From Streptomyces sp. ALI-76-A (lineage in GTDB: Bacteria > Actinomycetota > Actinomycetes > Streptomycetales > Streptomycetaceae): a stretch of 64,000 bases of DNA. Below, piece after piece: positions 1-9,202 of the stretch; position 1 is the first letter of the stretch, and the number at the start of each line of letters is the position of its first letter. A program made the translations under genes and the position numbers. The notes under the pieces were generated by a model. The model was not told the origin of the DNA, did no database searches, and saw only the letters and a list, made by a program, of their open reading frames with translations. Location of the stretch: positions 7,564,001 through 7,628,000 of the forward strand of contig NZ_JASVWB010000002.1 in the NCBI RefSeq assembly GCF_030287445.1, read 5' to 3'.

Positions 1-117
1 GGGTCCACCGGCAACAGCTCGGGCCCGCATCTGCACTTCGAGGTGCGGACGGGGCCCGGCTTCGGTACGGACATCGACCCGGTGGCCTACCTGAGGACCG
101 GCGGCGTCAGGATTTGA
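1..117 (+). CDS. M23 (LytM-type) metallopeptidase, C-terminal fragment
   Basis: Only the last 38 codons are in the window; the frame is open from base 1 and stops with TGA. The peptide contains GPHLHFEVR, the HxH zinc-binding signature that ends LytM/M23 peptidase domains, followed by the usual short tail DPVAYL. Members of this family are secreted or cell-wall zinc endopeptidases that cut peptidoglycan cross-bridges. Nothing can be said of its N-terminal part or promoter. Its end overlaps the end of the convergent permease gene by 11 bases. Confidence 0.85.
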   Translation, partial: GSTGNSSGPHLHFEVRTGPGFGTDIDPVAYLRTGGVRI

Positions 118-1387
118 CGCGGGTGCGGTGCCGGTCGAGGAGGGGCAGCGGAACGTAGGGGCCGCCGTAGAAGGGTCCGTAGTACAGGACGTCCTCGCCG
201 ATCGACGGCTCCTCCTGGCCGCCGTCGGGGGCGGACGGCGCCGGGATGATCACGCCCGCCGGAGCGGTGAGCGGCGGGACGAGCAGGCGCTGCGAGCCGA
301 CCAGGTCCGGGAGGACGAGCACGTCCTCCCGGGCCACCGCCGGCGAGCCACCGGGGATGGCGTGTCGCACATCCGACGGGACGGCCACCCGGGCCGCCGA
401 CGGGACGAGCACGCTCTTGCGCAGTGCGGCGACCTGCTGCTCGGGCAGCCGCGCGAGGAGTTCCCCGGCCAGTTCGTCCACGGGAACCGGCTCGGCGGCG
501 GGCTCCGGCGTGGCGGGCAGGACCGGGGAGGCCGGGGTGGCCGCCTCCTCGGCGTGCGTGCGGGCGATCCGCTCCGTGGTCAGCAGGATCAGACCGCCCG
601 CGGCGACCACACCGCAGCCGAGGGCGAGCAGGGTGCCCGTGGTGCCGTAGCGGAAGGTTTCGCCGAACATCGTGATGCCGACCGCGGCCGCCACCACCGG
701 GTTGACGACCGTCAGCATGGCCAGCGGGGCCGCGAGACCGGCGCCCCGGTAGGAGGCCTGCGACAGCAGCATGCCGGCCGTGGCCAGCACGCCGATCACC
801 GCCAGGGAGGGCACGTCGCCCGCCGAGACGCCGCCGGTCCAGTCGACGGCGACCGTCTTGGTGAACACCGAGGACATGCCGAACGCGATGCCGGACGCGG
901 TCGCGAGCAGGATGCTGCGGACCGCCGGGTGCCGGTGCGCCGCCCGGCCCGCGATCATCAGCGCCACCACCGCACCCGCGGTGACCACGGCGACCAGCAC
1001 CCGCTGGGCGCTGTCCAGCGACTGCGCGTCGGACGCGCCGACCAGGGACAGCAGACCCGCGAGGCCCACCGTCGCCATGATCGCGCCGCGCCAGGCGGTC
1101 GCCCCGGCCCTGCGGCCCACGAACAACGCGGCCATGGGCAGGGCGAACACGATGGTCAGCGCGCCCAGCGGCTGGACCAGGCTCAGCGGACCGTAGGCCA
1201 GCGCCACCACGTGCAGGAGTCCGCCGAGGCCGTTGAGAGCGACCGCCGCCCACCAGCCCGGCCGGCGCAGCGGCGCGTACTGTTCGTCCGGAGAGGACGC
1301 CGCGACCTGCTCCTGCACGATCGCTCCGGCCGCGTAGGCGACGGCGGAGACGAGCGACAGCAACACGGACAACGCGAGGGCACTCAT
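107..1387 (-). CDS. DMT/EamA-family membrane transporter with long C-terminal tail
   Basis: A 426-residue integral membrane protein starting MSALALSVLLSLVSAVAYAA. About nine or ten hydrophobic segments fill residues 1-290, in the pattern of drug/metabolite transporters (EamA-like), including glycine-rich helices such as LGGLLHVVALAYGPLSLVQP. The last roughly 130 residues are hydrophilic and proline/alanine rich, probably cytoplasmic. The ATG was chosen because AGAGGAG lies seven bases upstream; the frame runs 54 codons further but that stretch is polar and lacks a ribosome site. Substrate is unknown. It stands alone and converges on the M23 gene. Confidence 0.75.
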   Translation of the reverse strand: MSALALSVLLSLVSAVAYAAGAIVQEQVAASSPDEQYAPLRRPGWWAAVALNGLGGLLHVVALAYGPLSLVQPLGALTIVFALPMAALFVGRRAGATAWRGAIMATVGLAGLLSLVGASDAQSLDSAQRVLVAVVTAGAVVALMIAGRAAHRHPAVRSILLATASGIAFGMSSVFTKTVAVDWTGGVSAGDVPSLAVIGVLATAGMLLSQASYRGAGLAAPLAMLTVVNPVVAAAVGITMFGETFRYGTTGTLLALGCGVVAAGGLILLTTERIARTHAEEAATPASPVLPATPEPAAEPVPVDELAGELLARLPEQQVAALRKSVLVPSAARVAVPSDVRHAIPGGSPAVAREDVLVLPDLVGSQRLLVPPLTAPAGVIIPAPSAPDGGQEEPSIGEDVLYYGPFYGGPYVPLPLLDRHRTRVKS

Positions 1388-1597
1388 GAGTTGCTCCTCT
1401 GCGTGTGGCGGGGGCGGGCTGCCCGGCGCGACGAACGGTCGGCTTCCATAACCACTACGATCCCGCGAAAATTCCTCGCCGTCGTCGTACCTGAGCAGGC
1501 AATGGGTCCTACTGCCGATGGAGTACGAAACGGACGCCATCATCCCCAAGGTGGGTGACTCGGAGCGGACCCCTACTGGCCGCGCCCCTTAAGGGGC

Positions 1598-2356
1598 TTG
1601 GTACTACTGCTCTTCGTGGACCTCGACCCCGACCTCGCCGCGCTGGGGCCGCTCGGCGGCTTCTTCGCCCTGCGCACGACCGGAGCCCCGAGCCCGCCGC
1701 CGCCGACCCTGGCGCACGTCTACGGGAACGCCTCGGCGCACACCGACGAGCACGCCGTCCTGGACGTCCGTGTCCGCAAGGTCGCCGACGCGCTGCGCGC
1801 CCCGGAGACGCGGATCGCGGTCTCGGTGGCCCAGCAGGGTCTCGCGGCGCGCCTGTGGTCGGTGGCGCTCGGCTGCGCCGCCCTCTACGAGCAGGTGCCC
1901 GACCTGGACCCGCGACTGCTGCGCTGGGACCCCGCGGGCAGTGCCCCCGACGACCTGTGGCTGTCGGCCGTACGGCCGCTGCCCGCGACCGCCCGGACCC
2001 TCACGGACCTCGTCCTGCACGGGCACCTCCAGCCGCTGGCGAACACCCTGCACGCCCGCTACCGCGTGGCCGAGGGCCTCTTGTGGGGCAACGCGGCCTC
2101 CGCGCTGGCGGGCGCCGCCCGGCAGGTGGACGGGTGGGCGCGGGCCCGTGGCCGGACGCGGGCCGGCGGCCGGGCGCGCGACCTGGCGGCGGAACTCCTC
2201 GCGCATCCCCTCCTCGCGGGCACCGGCACCCTCACCGGGACCGCCTTCCGGCGCCGCAGCTGCTGCCTCTACTACCGTGTCCCGGGCGGAGGCGTCTGCG
2301 GCGACTGTTGTTTCCCACGGCCCCCGTGCTCTTCCCCAGGCGTCACATCTGGGTGA
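1598..2356 (+). CDS. FhuF-like (2Fe-2S)-binding protein
   Basis: A 252-residue soluble protein. Near the C-terminus (residues 222-237) it has Cys-Cys, ten residues, then Cys-x2-Cys, the 2Fe-2S ligand pattern of the ferric-iron reductase FhuF C-terminal domain; the rest has the Ala/Leu-rich helical character of actinobacterial FhuF-like proteins, which are thought to reduce iron released from siderophores. The start is uncertain: TTG at 1598 is the longest, while GTG at 1616 gives MDLDPDLAALGPLGG, which resembles the beginning of relatives; neither has a well-spaced ribosome site. The gene ends 38 bases before glgA/glgM and may be cotranscribed with it, although no functional link is evident. 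Confidence 0.7.
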   Translation: MVLLLFVDLDPDLAALGPLGGFFALRTTGAPSPPPPTLAHVYGNASAHTDEHAVLDVRVRKVADALRAPETRIAVSVAQQGLAARLWSVALGCAALYEQVPDLDPRLLRWDPAGSAPDDLWLSAVRPLPATARTLTDLVLHGHLQPLANTLHARYRVAEGLLWGNAASALAGAARQVDGWARARGRTRAGGRARDLAAELLAHPLLAGTGTLTGTAFRRRSCCLYYRVPGGGVCGDCCFPRPPCSSPGVTSG

Positions 2357-2394
2357 CCATGAAGACCGAACAGCTGCTGAGAAGGGGGTTCCGG

Positions 2395-3546
2395 GTGCGA
2401 GTGGGCCTGTTGACCCGGGAGTACCCGCCGGACGTGTACGGCGGCGCGGGTGTCCATGTCGAGTTCCTCGCCCGGGAGCTGAGAGCCCTCGTGGACCTGG
2501 ACGTGCACTGCTGGGGAGAGGGCCGAGCGGAGGGCGTGCTCCGGCACCGCCCCTGGTCGGCACTGGACACCGCCAACGACGCGCTGCGCACGTTCTCCGT
2601 GGACCTCGCGATGGCCGCCGGCCTCGAAGGCCGCGAGCTGGTCCACTCCCACACCTGGTACGCCAACCTCGCCGGCCACCTCGGCAAGCTCCTGTACGGC
2701 ATCCCGCACGTGATGACCGCCCACTCGCTGGAGCCCCTGCGCCCCTGGAAGGCCGAGCAGCTCGGTGGCGGGTACGCCCTGTCCAGCTGGGCCGAGCGCA
2801 CCGCGATCGAGACCGCCGACGGGGTGATCGCCGTCTCCGGCGCCATGCGCGACGACATCCTGGGCTGCTACCCGGCCCTGGATCCGGCCAAGGTCCACAT
2901 CGTGCACAACGGCATCGACACGAGCCTGTACCAGCCGGACCACGGCACCGACGTCCTGCGCCGCATCGGCCTCGACCCGGCCCGCCCGTACGTCCTGTTC
3001 GTCGGCCGCATCACCCGCCAGAAGGGGGTGCCCCACCTGCTGCGCGCGGTGCGGGACATCGACCCGGCGGCCCAGGTCGTGCTGTGTGCGGGCGCGCCGG
3101 ACACCCCGGAGATCGACCAGGAGTTCCGCGACCTGTTCCGGGAGCTGAGCGCCGTCCGGGAGGGCGTGCACTGGATCCCGCAGATGCTGCCGCGCCCCGA
3201 GGTGATCCAGCTCCTCACGCACGCCGCCGTGTTCGTCTGCCCTTCGGTGTACGAACCCCTCGGTATCGTCAACCTGGAGGCGATGGCCTGCGGGACTCCC
3301 GTCGTGGCGTCCCGGGTCGGCGGTATCCCCGAGGTCGTGGACGACGGCAGGACCGGGGTACTCGTGTCCGTGGACGATGATTTCGAGGCGGGTCTCGCGC
3401 GAGCGCTGGACGCGGTCATCGGTGATCCGGAGGCCGCCCGGCGGATGGGCGAGGCGGGACGGGAACGCGCGGTGGGCGAATTCGGCTGGGACGCCGTCGC
3501 CCGGCGCACGGTCCGTCTTTACGAGGAGATCATCAAGCAGGCGTAG
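2395..3546 (+). CDS. glgA: GT4 glycogen synthase / alpha-maltose-1-phosphate synthase (GlgA/GlgM type)
   Basis: A 383-residue retaining GT4 glycosyltransferase. It begins [19 protein letters not shown], the sugar-nucleotide-binding N-terminus seen in actinobacterial GlgM, and carries [15 protein letters not shown], the linker [11 protein letters not shown] and the C-terminal [16 protein letters not shown], whose Glu-x7-Glu is characteristic of GT4. The length matches the mycobacterial GlgM form (about 387 residues), not classical GlgA (about 480), so the likely reaction is ADP-glucose plus glucose-1-phosphate to maltose-1-phosphate, feeding the GlgE alpha-glucan route; that is family inference. 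GTG 2395 was chosen because AGAAGGGGG precedes it; ATG 2359 is an alternative. glgC follows 50 bases downstream and supplies its donor. Confidence 0.85.
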   Translation: MRVGLLTREYPPDVYGGAGVHVEFLARELRALVDLDVHCWGEGRAEGVLRHRPWSALDTANDALRTFSVDLAMAAGLEGRELVHSHTWYANLAGHLGKLLYGIPHVMTAHSLEPLRPWKAEQLGGGYALSSWAERTAIETADGVIAVSGAMRDDILGCYPALDPAKVHIVHNGIDTSLYQPDHGTDVLRRIGLDPARPYVLFVGRITRQKGVPHLLRAVRDIDPAAQVVLCAGAPDTPEIDQEFRDLFRELSAVREGVHWIPQMLPRPEVIQLLTHAAVFVCPSVYEPLGIVNLEAMACGTPVVASRVGGIPEVVDDGRTGVLVSVDDDFEAGLARALDAVIGDPEAARRMGEAGRERAVGEFGWDAVARRTVRLYEEIIKQA

Positions 3547-3596
3547 ACCGTCCCGGGCGAGGGCAGGCTTGGGTCAATCAGGTGAGGGGAGCGGCC

Positions 3597-4817
3597 ATGC
3601 GTCGTGGTGGTCCTTCGGTGCTCGGCATCGTACTGGCGGGCGGAGAAGGCAAGCGCCTGATGCCCCTGACCGCGGACAGGGCGAAACCCGCGGTCACCTT
3701 CGGCGGCACGTACCGCCTGGTGGACTTCGTGCTGTCCAACCTGGTCAACGCCGACATCCTGCGGATCTGCGTGCTCACGCAGTACAAGTCGCACTCGCTG
3801 GACCGGCACATCACCACCACCTGGCGGATGTCCAGTCTGCTCGGCAACTACGTCACACCGGTGCCCGCCCAGCAGCGCCTCGGCCCCCGCTGGTACCTGG
3901 GCAGCGCGGACGCGCTCCTCCAGTCCCTGAACCTGGTGCACGACGAGCGCCCCGAGTACGTGGCGGTCTTCGGCGCCGACCACGTGTACCGCATGGACCC
4001 GCGCCAGATGCTCGCCCAGCACATCGACAGCGGCGCGGGCGTGACGGTGGCCGGGATACGGGTGCCGCGCAGCGAGTCGTCGTCGTTCGGCGTGATCACC
4101 GCCGGCTCGGACGGCCAGACGGTGAAGGGGTTCCTGGAGAAGCCGGCCGACCCGCCCGGGCTGCCCGACGCCCCGGACTGCGTCTTCGCCTCCATGGGCA
4201 ACTACATCTTCACCACCAAGGCCCTGATCGAGGCACTCCAGCGGGACGCCGAGGACGCGGCCTCCGTGCACGACATGGGCGGGTCGATCCTGCCCCAGCT
4301 CACCGAGCGCGGCGAGGCCCACCTGTACGACTTCAGCGCCAACCACGTGCCCGGCGAGACCACCCGCGACCAGGGCTACTGGCGGGACGTCGGCACGCTC
4401 GACGCGTACTACGACGCCCACATGGACCTGATCGCCGAGCGCCCCGCGTTCAACCTCTACAACCGGCAGTGGCCCATCTACACCCACTCGTACCAGCTCT
4501 CGCCCGCCCGGTTCAACGCGGGCGGCATCGCCAGCGAGTCCATCATCAGCGCGGGCTGCCTGATCCGGGGCCAGGTCACCCGGTCGGTGCTCTCCCCCGG
4601 CGTGGTGGTCGACCCGGGAGCGGTGGTCCAGGGGTCGGTGCTGCACGACAACGTCCACATCGGGCGGGGTGCGGTGGTGCGCGGTGCCGTGCTCGACAAG
4701 AACGTCGAGGTGCCGCCGGGCGCGACGATCGGCGTCAACCCGGAGCGGGACGCGGAGCTGTACACGGTCTCCAAGGGCGGGGCGATCGCGCTCGGCAAGG
4801 GCCAACGGGTCACGTAG
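3597..4817 (+). CDS. glgC: Glucose-1-phosphate adenylyltransferase (ADP-glucose pyrophosphorylase)
   Basis: A 406-residue enzyme that makes ADP-glucose from ATP and glucose-1-phosphate. The N-terminal nucleotidyltransferase domain has the GlgC signatures [17 protein letters not shown] and [15 protein letters not shown], then [14 protein letters not shown]; the C-terminus (after about residue 290) is a left-handed beta-helix with hexapeptide-like turns. ATG 3597 follows GAGGGGAG at good spacing; GTG 3582 upstream is less likely. The gene lies just downstream of the GT4 synthase on the same strand and a strong hairpin ends the pair, so they probably form a two-gene unit for alpha-glucan precursor synthesis. 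Confidence 0.93.
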   Translation: MRRGGPSVLGIVLAGGEGKRLMPLTADRAKPAVTFGGTYRLVDFVLSNLVNADILRICVLTQYKSHSLDRHITTTWRMSSLLGNYVTPVPAQQRLGPRWYLGSADALLQSLNLVHDERPEYVAVFGADHVYRMDPRQMLAQHIDSGAGVTVAGIRVPRSESSSFGVITAGSDGQTVKGFLEKPADPPGLPDAPDCVFASMGNYIFTTKALIEALQRDAEDAASVHDMGGSILPQLTERGEAHLYDFSANHVPGETTRDQGYWRDVGTLDAYYDAHMDLIAERPAFNLYNRQWPIYTHSYQLSPARFNAGGIASESIISAGCLIRGQVTRSVLSPGVVVDPGAVVQGSVLHDNVHIGRGAVVRGAVLDKNVEVPPGATIGVNPERDAELYTVSKGGAIALGKGQRVT

Positions 4818-4871
4818 GCCCCCCGGACGGACGGTCCCGCAGAACCCCGGGACAGGTTCGTACGACCTCAG

Positions 4872-4906
4872 GACGGCTCCGGTGTCTCGTACGCACCGGA
4901 GCCGTC
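4872..4906 (+). terminator. Rho-independent-like terminator after glgC
   Basis: A perfect 13-bp inverted repeat (arms 4872-4884 and 4894-4906) with a 9-base loop, 55 bases past the glgC stop. There is no U-tract, as is common in Streptomyces. Confidence 0.75.
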
Positions 4907-4937
4907 GTCATGTCCCTGGACGCACGGCGGAATCCGT

Positions 4938-4972
4938 GTTGTCATGCCAACTCCGGCCCATGACAACGTTGT
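4938..4972 (+). promoter_or_regulatory. LacI-family-type operator and inverted repeat upstream of the GH2 gene
   Basis: The 10-bp palindrome ACAACGTTGT at 4963-4972, within TGACAACGTTGTTA, has the central AACGTT typical of LacI/GalR-family operators and sits just before the ribosome site of the glycosidase. In addition, GTTGTCATG (4938-4946) is the exact reverse complement of CATGACAAC (4959-4967), giving a second, wider dyad that shares a half-site. No LacI-type regulator gene is present in this window, so the cognate protein must be encoded elsewhere. Confidence 0.6.
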
Positions 4973-4984
4973 TATGGAGGTTCC

Positions 4985-7588
4985 GTGCATCACAGACGAC
5001 TCAGAGACCGCCTCTCCTTACTGCTCGCCGCGCTCCTCGGCCTCACCGGGCTGACCGCGGCCCCCGCCCTGGCCGACGACCCCGTCGAGGCACACGGACT
5101 GAAGGGCGAGTACTACACCCAGTCCGCCCCCGGCGCCTTCGACTTCCACGAGCTCAAGGCCACCACCTTCGACCCCGTCCTCGACTTCGACACCCTGGAG
5201 CCACGCCTCGCCGCCGCCACCGGCCGCGCGGACGACGTCAGCGTCCGCTGGACCGGCCGGATCGTGCCGGAGCGGACCGGCCCGCACACCTTCTCCGTCA
5301 TCGGCGACAACGGCTTCCGGCTCTGGGTCGACGGCCGGCTCCTCATCGACCACTGGGTGGACGACTGGGACCGCGAACAGACCGCCCCGCCCGTCGAGCT
5401 GACCGCCGGCACGGCCTACGACCTCAAGATCGAGTACTTCGAGCACTACGGCGGCTCGAACCTGCACCTGCGCTGGACCGAGCCGGGCGGTGTCAAGGAG
5501 GCCGTCCCGCAGTCGGCGTTCCGCCTTCCCGAGGGCTTCGACTACGACGGACCCCTCACGACCACGGTCCTCGCCGACGGCCGCACTCTGAGGCTCGACT
5601 TCGCCCAGCGCCTCGCCCCGCCCCCGGCCGGCCTGACCGACCACCTCGAAGCGGTGATCGGCGGTGCCCGGTGGCCCCTGGGCGCGGCCCGGCCCGACCC
5701 CGCCGACCCGAGTGTCCTGCTCGTCGCCCTGGACGAACCCGTGGTGGGCAACAGGACCGGCACCGCCCGCGGCACCGCCGACCTGCGCTACGACGGCGGA
5801 GGCGGCCTCACCGACACCGACGGCAACGTTGTCGGAGCCTTCTGGAGCAGCGGCGCCAACCACTCCACGCACCAGCTGCGCACCCGGTGGGCCGACGAGG
5901 TCGGGCCGGACAACGCGCACCCCGAGTACCCGCGCCCGCAGCTGACCCGCTCCGCCTGGCGCAACCTCAACGGCCGCTGGCAGTTCGCCCCGGCACAGGC
6001 CGGTGAGCGGCCGCCCGTCGGCAGGACCCTGCCCGAGCGCATCCTCGTCCCCTACCCGGTGGAGTCCCAGCTCTCCGGGATCGAACGGCACGAGGACCGC
6101 ATGTGGTACCGGCGCACCTTCACCGTCCCCGCCGACTGGGACATCGGGTCCGGCAAGCGGCTGCGGCTCAACTTCGGCGCGGTGGACTGGCGCAGCGAGG
6201 TGTACGTCAACGGCACCAAGGTGGTCGAGCACCGGGGCGGCTACGACAAGTTCAGTGCCGACGTCACCGACGCGCTCAGGCCCGGCCGGACCCAGGAGCT
6301 GATCGTCGGCGTCCACGACCCGACGGACGCGGCCGACGGTGAGAACCCGCCGCTGGGCAAGCAGCGCCTGGACCCGAGCGGCATCTGGTACACCCCGTCC
6401 TCCGGCATCTGGCAGACGGTGTGGATGGAGCCGGTCGCGCCGGACCACGTCGACACGCTCAAGCTGACCCCGGACGCGGACAGCGGACGGCTCACCGTGG
6501 AGGCGCGGGGGGTACGGGCCGGCGTACCGGTCACGGCGACGGCGTACGAGGGCGGGCGCAAGGTCGCCACGGCACGCGGTCGCACCGGCGCCCCGCTGAC
6601 CCTGACCATCGAGGACCCGCGCCTGTGGTCGCCCGACGATCCGTTCCTGTACGACCTGAAGGTGACCGTCGGCGCCGACCGCGTCGGCAGCTACTTCGGC
6701 ATGCGCTCGGTCTCCGTCGAGACGGTGAACGGCGTCCCGCGCACCGTCCTCAACGGTGAACCCGTCTTTCTGATGGCCACCCTCGACCAGGGGTTCTGGC
6801 CCGACGGCCTGCACACCGCGCCCACCGACGAGGCCCTGGCGTACGACCTGCGGGCGCACAAGCGGCTGGGCTTCAACTCGGTGCGCAAGCACATCAAGGT
6901 CGAGCCCGACCGCTGGTTCCACTGGGCCGACCGGCTGGGCCTGCTGGTGTGGCAGGACATGCCCTCGATGACCGCGGGCGTGAACCCGAGCGCCGCCGCC
7001 CGTGCCCAGTACGAGCGGGAGATGAAGGAGATGATCGACGAGCACGTCAGCAGCCCGTCGGTGGTCATGTGGGTCACCTTCAACGAGGGCTGGGGCCAGT
7101 ACGACGTCGGGCGGGTCGCCGAGCAGGCCAAGGCCTGGGACCCGACCCGGCTGGTCAACAACCAGTCCGGCCTCAACCTGGGCGCCGACGGGAACGCCGG
7201 CGACATCATGGACGAGCACGGCTATCCCAGCCCCGCCCTGCCGCCTCGCCCGGACGGCAGACGCGCCCTGGTCAGCGGCGAGTACGGCGGACTGGGGCTG
7301 GCGGTCCCGGGCCACGCCTGGTCGGTCCAGCAGTCCTACGTCGACGTCGACCCGGCCACCTACACGGACGACTACCTGGTCAAGCTCGACGAGGTGCGCG
7401 CCCTGGCCTGCCGGGGCGGCAACGGCGCCGTCTACACCCAGATCGCGGACGTCGAGGGTGAGCTGAACGGGTTGCTCACCTACGACCGCGAGGTCCTGAA
7501 ACCGGACGTGGCGCGCTTGAGGACCGCCCACGAGGCACTGATCCGGGACATCTCCCGGGCCACCCCGGCGGGCTGTCCCGCGGCCTGA
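4985..7588 (+). CDS. Secreted PA14-domain glycoside hydrolase family 2
   Basis: An 867-residue exported glycosidase. Residues 1-31 form a Sec signal peptide ending APALA. A PA14 carbohydrate-binding-type domain follows (about 33-150, with GLKGEYY and HTFSVIGDNGFRLWVDG), then a GH2 sugar-binding jelly-roll (about 310-460), an Ig-like domain and a TIM barrel. The acid/base glutamate is in WVTFNEGWGQYD and the nucleophile glutamate is probably in LVSGEYGG. The substrate is unclear; relatives include beta-galactosidases and beta-glucuronidases. GTG 4985 follows GGAGG. Codon 12 is TTA (5018-5020), the rare leucine codon read by the bldA tRNA, so translation is likely developmentally timed. A LacI-type palindrome lies directly upstream. 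Confidence 0.88.
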   Translation: MHHRRLRDRLSLLLAALLGLTGLTAAPALADDPVEAHGLKGEYYTQSAPGAFDFHELKATTFDPVLDFDTLEPRLAAATGRADDVSVRWTGRIVPERTGPHTFSVIGDNGFRLWVDGRLLIDHWVDDWDREQTAPPVELTAGTAYDLKIEYFEHYGGSNLHLRWTEPGGVKEAVPQSAFRLPEGFDYDGPLTTTVLADGRTLRLDFAQRLAPPPAGLTDHLEAVIGGARWPLGAARPDPADPSVLLVALDEPVVGNRTGTARGTADLRYDGGGGLTDTDGNVVGAFWSSGANHSTHQLRTRWADEVGPDNAHPEYPRPQLTRSAWRNLNGRWQFAPAQAGERPPVGRTLPERILVPYPVESQLSGIERHEDRMWYRRTFTVPADWDIGSGKRLRLNFGAVDWRSEVYVNGTKVVEHRGGYDKFSADVTDALRPGRTQELIVGVHDPTDAADGENPPLGKQRLDPSGIWYTPSSGIWQTVWMEPVAPDHVDTLKLTPDADSGRLTVEARGVRAGVPVTATAYEGGRKVATARGRTGAPLTLTIEDPRLWSPDDPFLYDLKVTVGADRVGSYFGMRSVSVETVNGVPRTVLNGEPVFLMATLDQGFWPDGLHTAPTDEALAYDLRAHKRLGFNSVRKHIKVEPDRWFHWADRLGLLVWQDMPSMTAGVNPSAAARAQYEREMKEMIDEHVSSPSVVMWVTFNEGWGQYDVGRVAEQAKAWDPTRLVNNQSGLNLGADGNAGDIMDEHGYPSPALPPRPDGRRALVSGEYGGLGLAVPGHAWSVQQSYVDVDPATYTDDYLVKLDEVRALACRGGNGAVYTQIADVEGELNGLLTYDREVLKPDVARLRTAHEALIRDISRATPAGCPAA

Positions 7589-7628
7589 GGGCCCGTACGG
7601 GTGCCTCTGTGACCCCGGACGGCGCACG

Positions 7629-7657
7629 AGTCCCGCCCCTTTCCCCGGGGCGGGACT
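7629..7657 (+). terminator. Terminator after the GH2 gene
   Basis: A perfect 11-bp GC-rich stem (7629-7639 with 7647-7657), 7-base loop, followed by TTAA. It lies 40 bases past the glycosidase stop codon. Confidence 0.7.
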
Positions 7658-7757
7658 TAATCTGCTGTTAACTGAGCGTAGCCTGATCGCACTTGACCGT
7701 AATCGCCTGAGGGCGGTTGACTGCTCGCTCACCCCTTCGTCGTCGCGAGGCAAGCCA

Positions 7758-9098
7758 TTGACTTCTGACCTGCTCGCACCCCTCGATCTCGCCTTCTGGA
7801 ACATGGAATCCGCCGAGCATCCGATGCACCTGGGCGCGCTCGGCGTCTTCGCGGCGCACTCGCCCACCGCGGGCGCCCACGCGGCCGACCTGCTCGCCGC
7901 CCGGGCCGCCGCGGTGCCCGGACTGCGGATGCGCATCCGGGACGTGTGGCCCCTCGGCTTCCCCGCGGCCTTCGGCGGCGCCGCCCGCGAGCCCGCCCCC
8001 GACTTCGACCCGCTCGACCACGTCACCCTGCACGCCCCCGCCGCGGACTTCCAGAGCGAGGCGGGCCGGCTCATGCAGCGTCCGCTGGAGCGGCAGCGGC
8101 CACCGTGGGAGGCTCATGTGCTGCCGGGGCAGGACGGCGTCTCGTTCGCCGTGCTGTTCAAGTTCCACCACGCCCTGGCCGACGGACTGCGCGCGCTCAC
8201 GCTGGCCGCCGCGGTCCTGGACCCGCTGGACATGCCCCCGCCCCGCCCCCGCCCGGTAGAACCGCCGCGCGCGCTCCTCCCGGACGTCCGCCGGCTGCCG
8301 GGACTGGTCCGCGACTCCCTCTCCGACACCCTGTCCGACGTGGGCCGGGCCCTCGACATCGGCGCCTCCGTCGCCCGCTCCACCCTGGACGTGCGCTCCA
8401 GCGCCGCCCTCACCGCCCGGTCCACCGGCACCCGCCGCACCGCCGGCGTGGTCGTCGACCTGGACGACGTGCACCGCGTGCGCAAGACCGTCGGCGGCAC
8501 CGTCAACGACGTCGTGATCGCGGTCGTCGCGGGCGCGCTGCGCCGCTGGCTCGACGAGCGCGGCGACGGCAGCGAGGGCGTCGCACCCCGCGCCCTGATC
8601 CCGGTCTCCCGGCGCCGGCCGCGCACCGCCCACCCCCAGGGCAACCGGCTCTCCGGGTATCTGATGCGGCTGCCGGTCGCCGACCCGGACCCGCTCGGCC
8701 GCCTCGCCGCGGTCCGCGCGGCCATGGACCGCAACAAGGACGCCGGACCCAACCGGGGCGCCGGCGCCGTCGCCCTGCTCGCCGACCACGTCCCCGCGCT
8801 CGGCCACCGGCTCGGCGGCCCCCTGGTCGGCCAGGCCGCCCGGCTCTGGTTCGACATCCTGGTCACCAGCGTGCCCCTGCCGAGCATCGGCCTGAAGCTC
8901 GGCGGCAACCCGGTCACCGCGGTCTACCCCTTCGCCCCGCTCGCCCGCGGCCAGTCCCTGGCGGTCGCGATCTCGACGTACCGCGGCAGCGTCCACTACG
9001 GCCTCGTCGCCGATGCCGAGGCCGTCCCCGACCTCGACCGGTTCGCCCACGCCCTCTCCGCGGAGGTGGAGACGTTGATCACCGCCTGCGACTCCTGA
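7758..9098 (+). CDS. Wax ester synthase / diacylglycerol O-acyltransferase (WS/DGAT)
   Basis: A 446-residue member of the bacterial WS/DGAT family, which esterifies acyl-CoA to diacylglycerol or long-chain alcohols, making storage triacylglycerols in Streptomyces. The catalytic HHxxxDG motif is present as FHHALADG near residue 137, the N-terminus shows the typical PLDLAFWNMESAEHPMHLGAL, and the C-terminal domain has the VTSVPLP segment. The start is TTG 7758, preceded by GCGAGG; no better in-frame start exists nearby. From memory it corresponds in position to S. coelicolor SCO0958, the main triacylglycerol-forming enzyme there. It is monocistronic and bounded by a hairpin upstream. Confidence 0.9.
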   Translation: MTSDLLAPLDLAFWNMESAEHPMHLGALGVFAAHSPTAGAHAADLLAARAAAVPGLRMRIRDVWPLGFPAAFGGAAREPAPDFDPLDHVTLHAPAADFQSEAGRLMQRPLERQRPPWEAHVLPGQDGVSFAVLFKFHHALADGLRALTLAAAVLDPLDMPPPRPRPVEPPRALLPDVRRLPGLVRDSLSDTLSDVGRALDIGASVARSTLDVRSSAALTARSTGTRRTAGVVVDLDDVHRVRKTVGGTVNDVVIAVVAGALRRWLDERGDGSEGVAPRALIPVSRRRPRTAHPQGNRLSGYLMRLPVADPDPLGRLAAVRAAMDRNKDAGPNRGAGAVALLADHVPALGHRLGGPLVGQAARLWFDILVTSVPLPSIGLKLGGNPVTAVYPFAPLARGQSLAVAISTYRGSVHYGLVADAEAVPDLDRFAHALSAEVETLITACDS

Positions 9099-9202
9099 CC
9101 GCCGCGGGTTTGGCGCTGTGGCCCGGCGCTCCGTAAAATTCGCCGTTCGAAAGCGGACGCCGTCGGAGCGCCGCGCGGAGGACCCAGGGAACGGCAGCGG
9201 CC

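Noticed and set aside
1555..3546. Single long frame that would fuse an N-terminal extension to the glycogen synthase
   Set aside because: The upstream half is an Arg/Pro-rich shadow of the FhuF-like gene; the GT4 family begins at [12 protein letters not shown], which has its own ribosome site.
5824..5837. Second AACGTT palindrome (GGCAACGTTGTCGG) as an operator
   Set aside because: It lies inside the GH2 coding region, encodes normal residues, and is less symmetrical than the upstream site.
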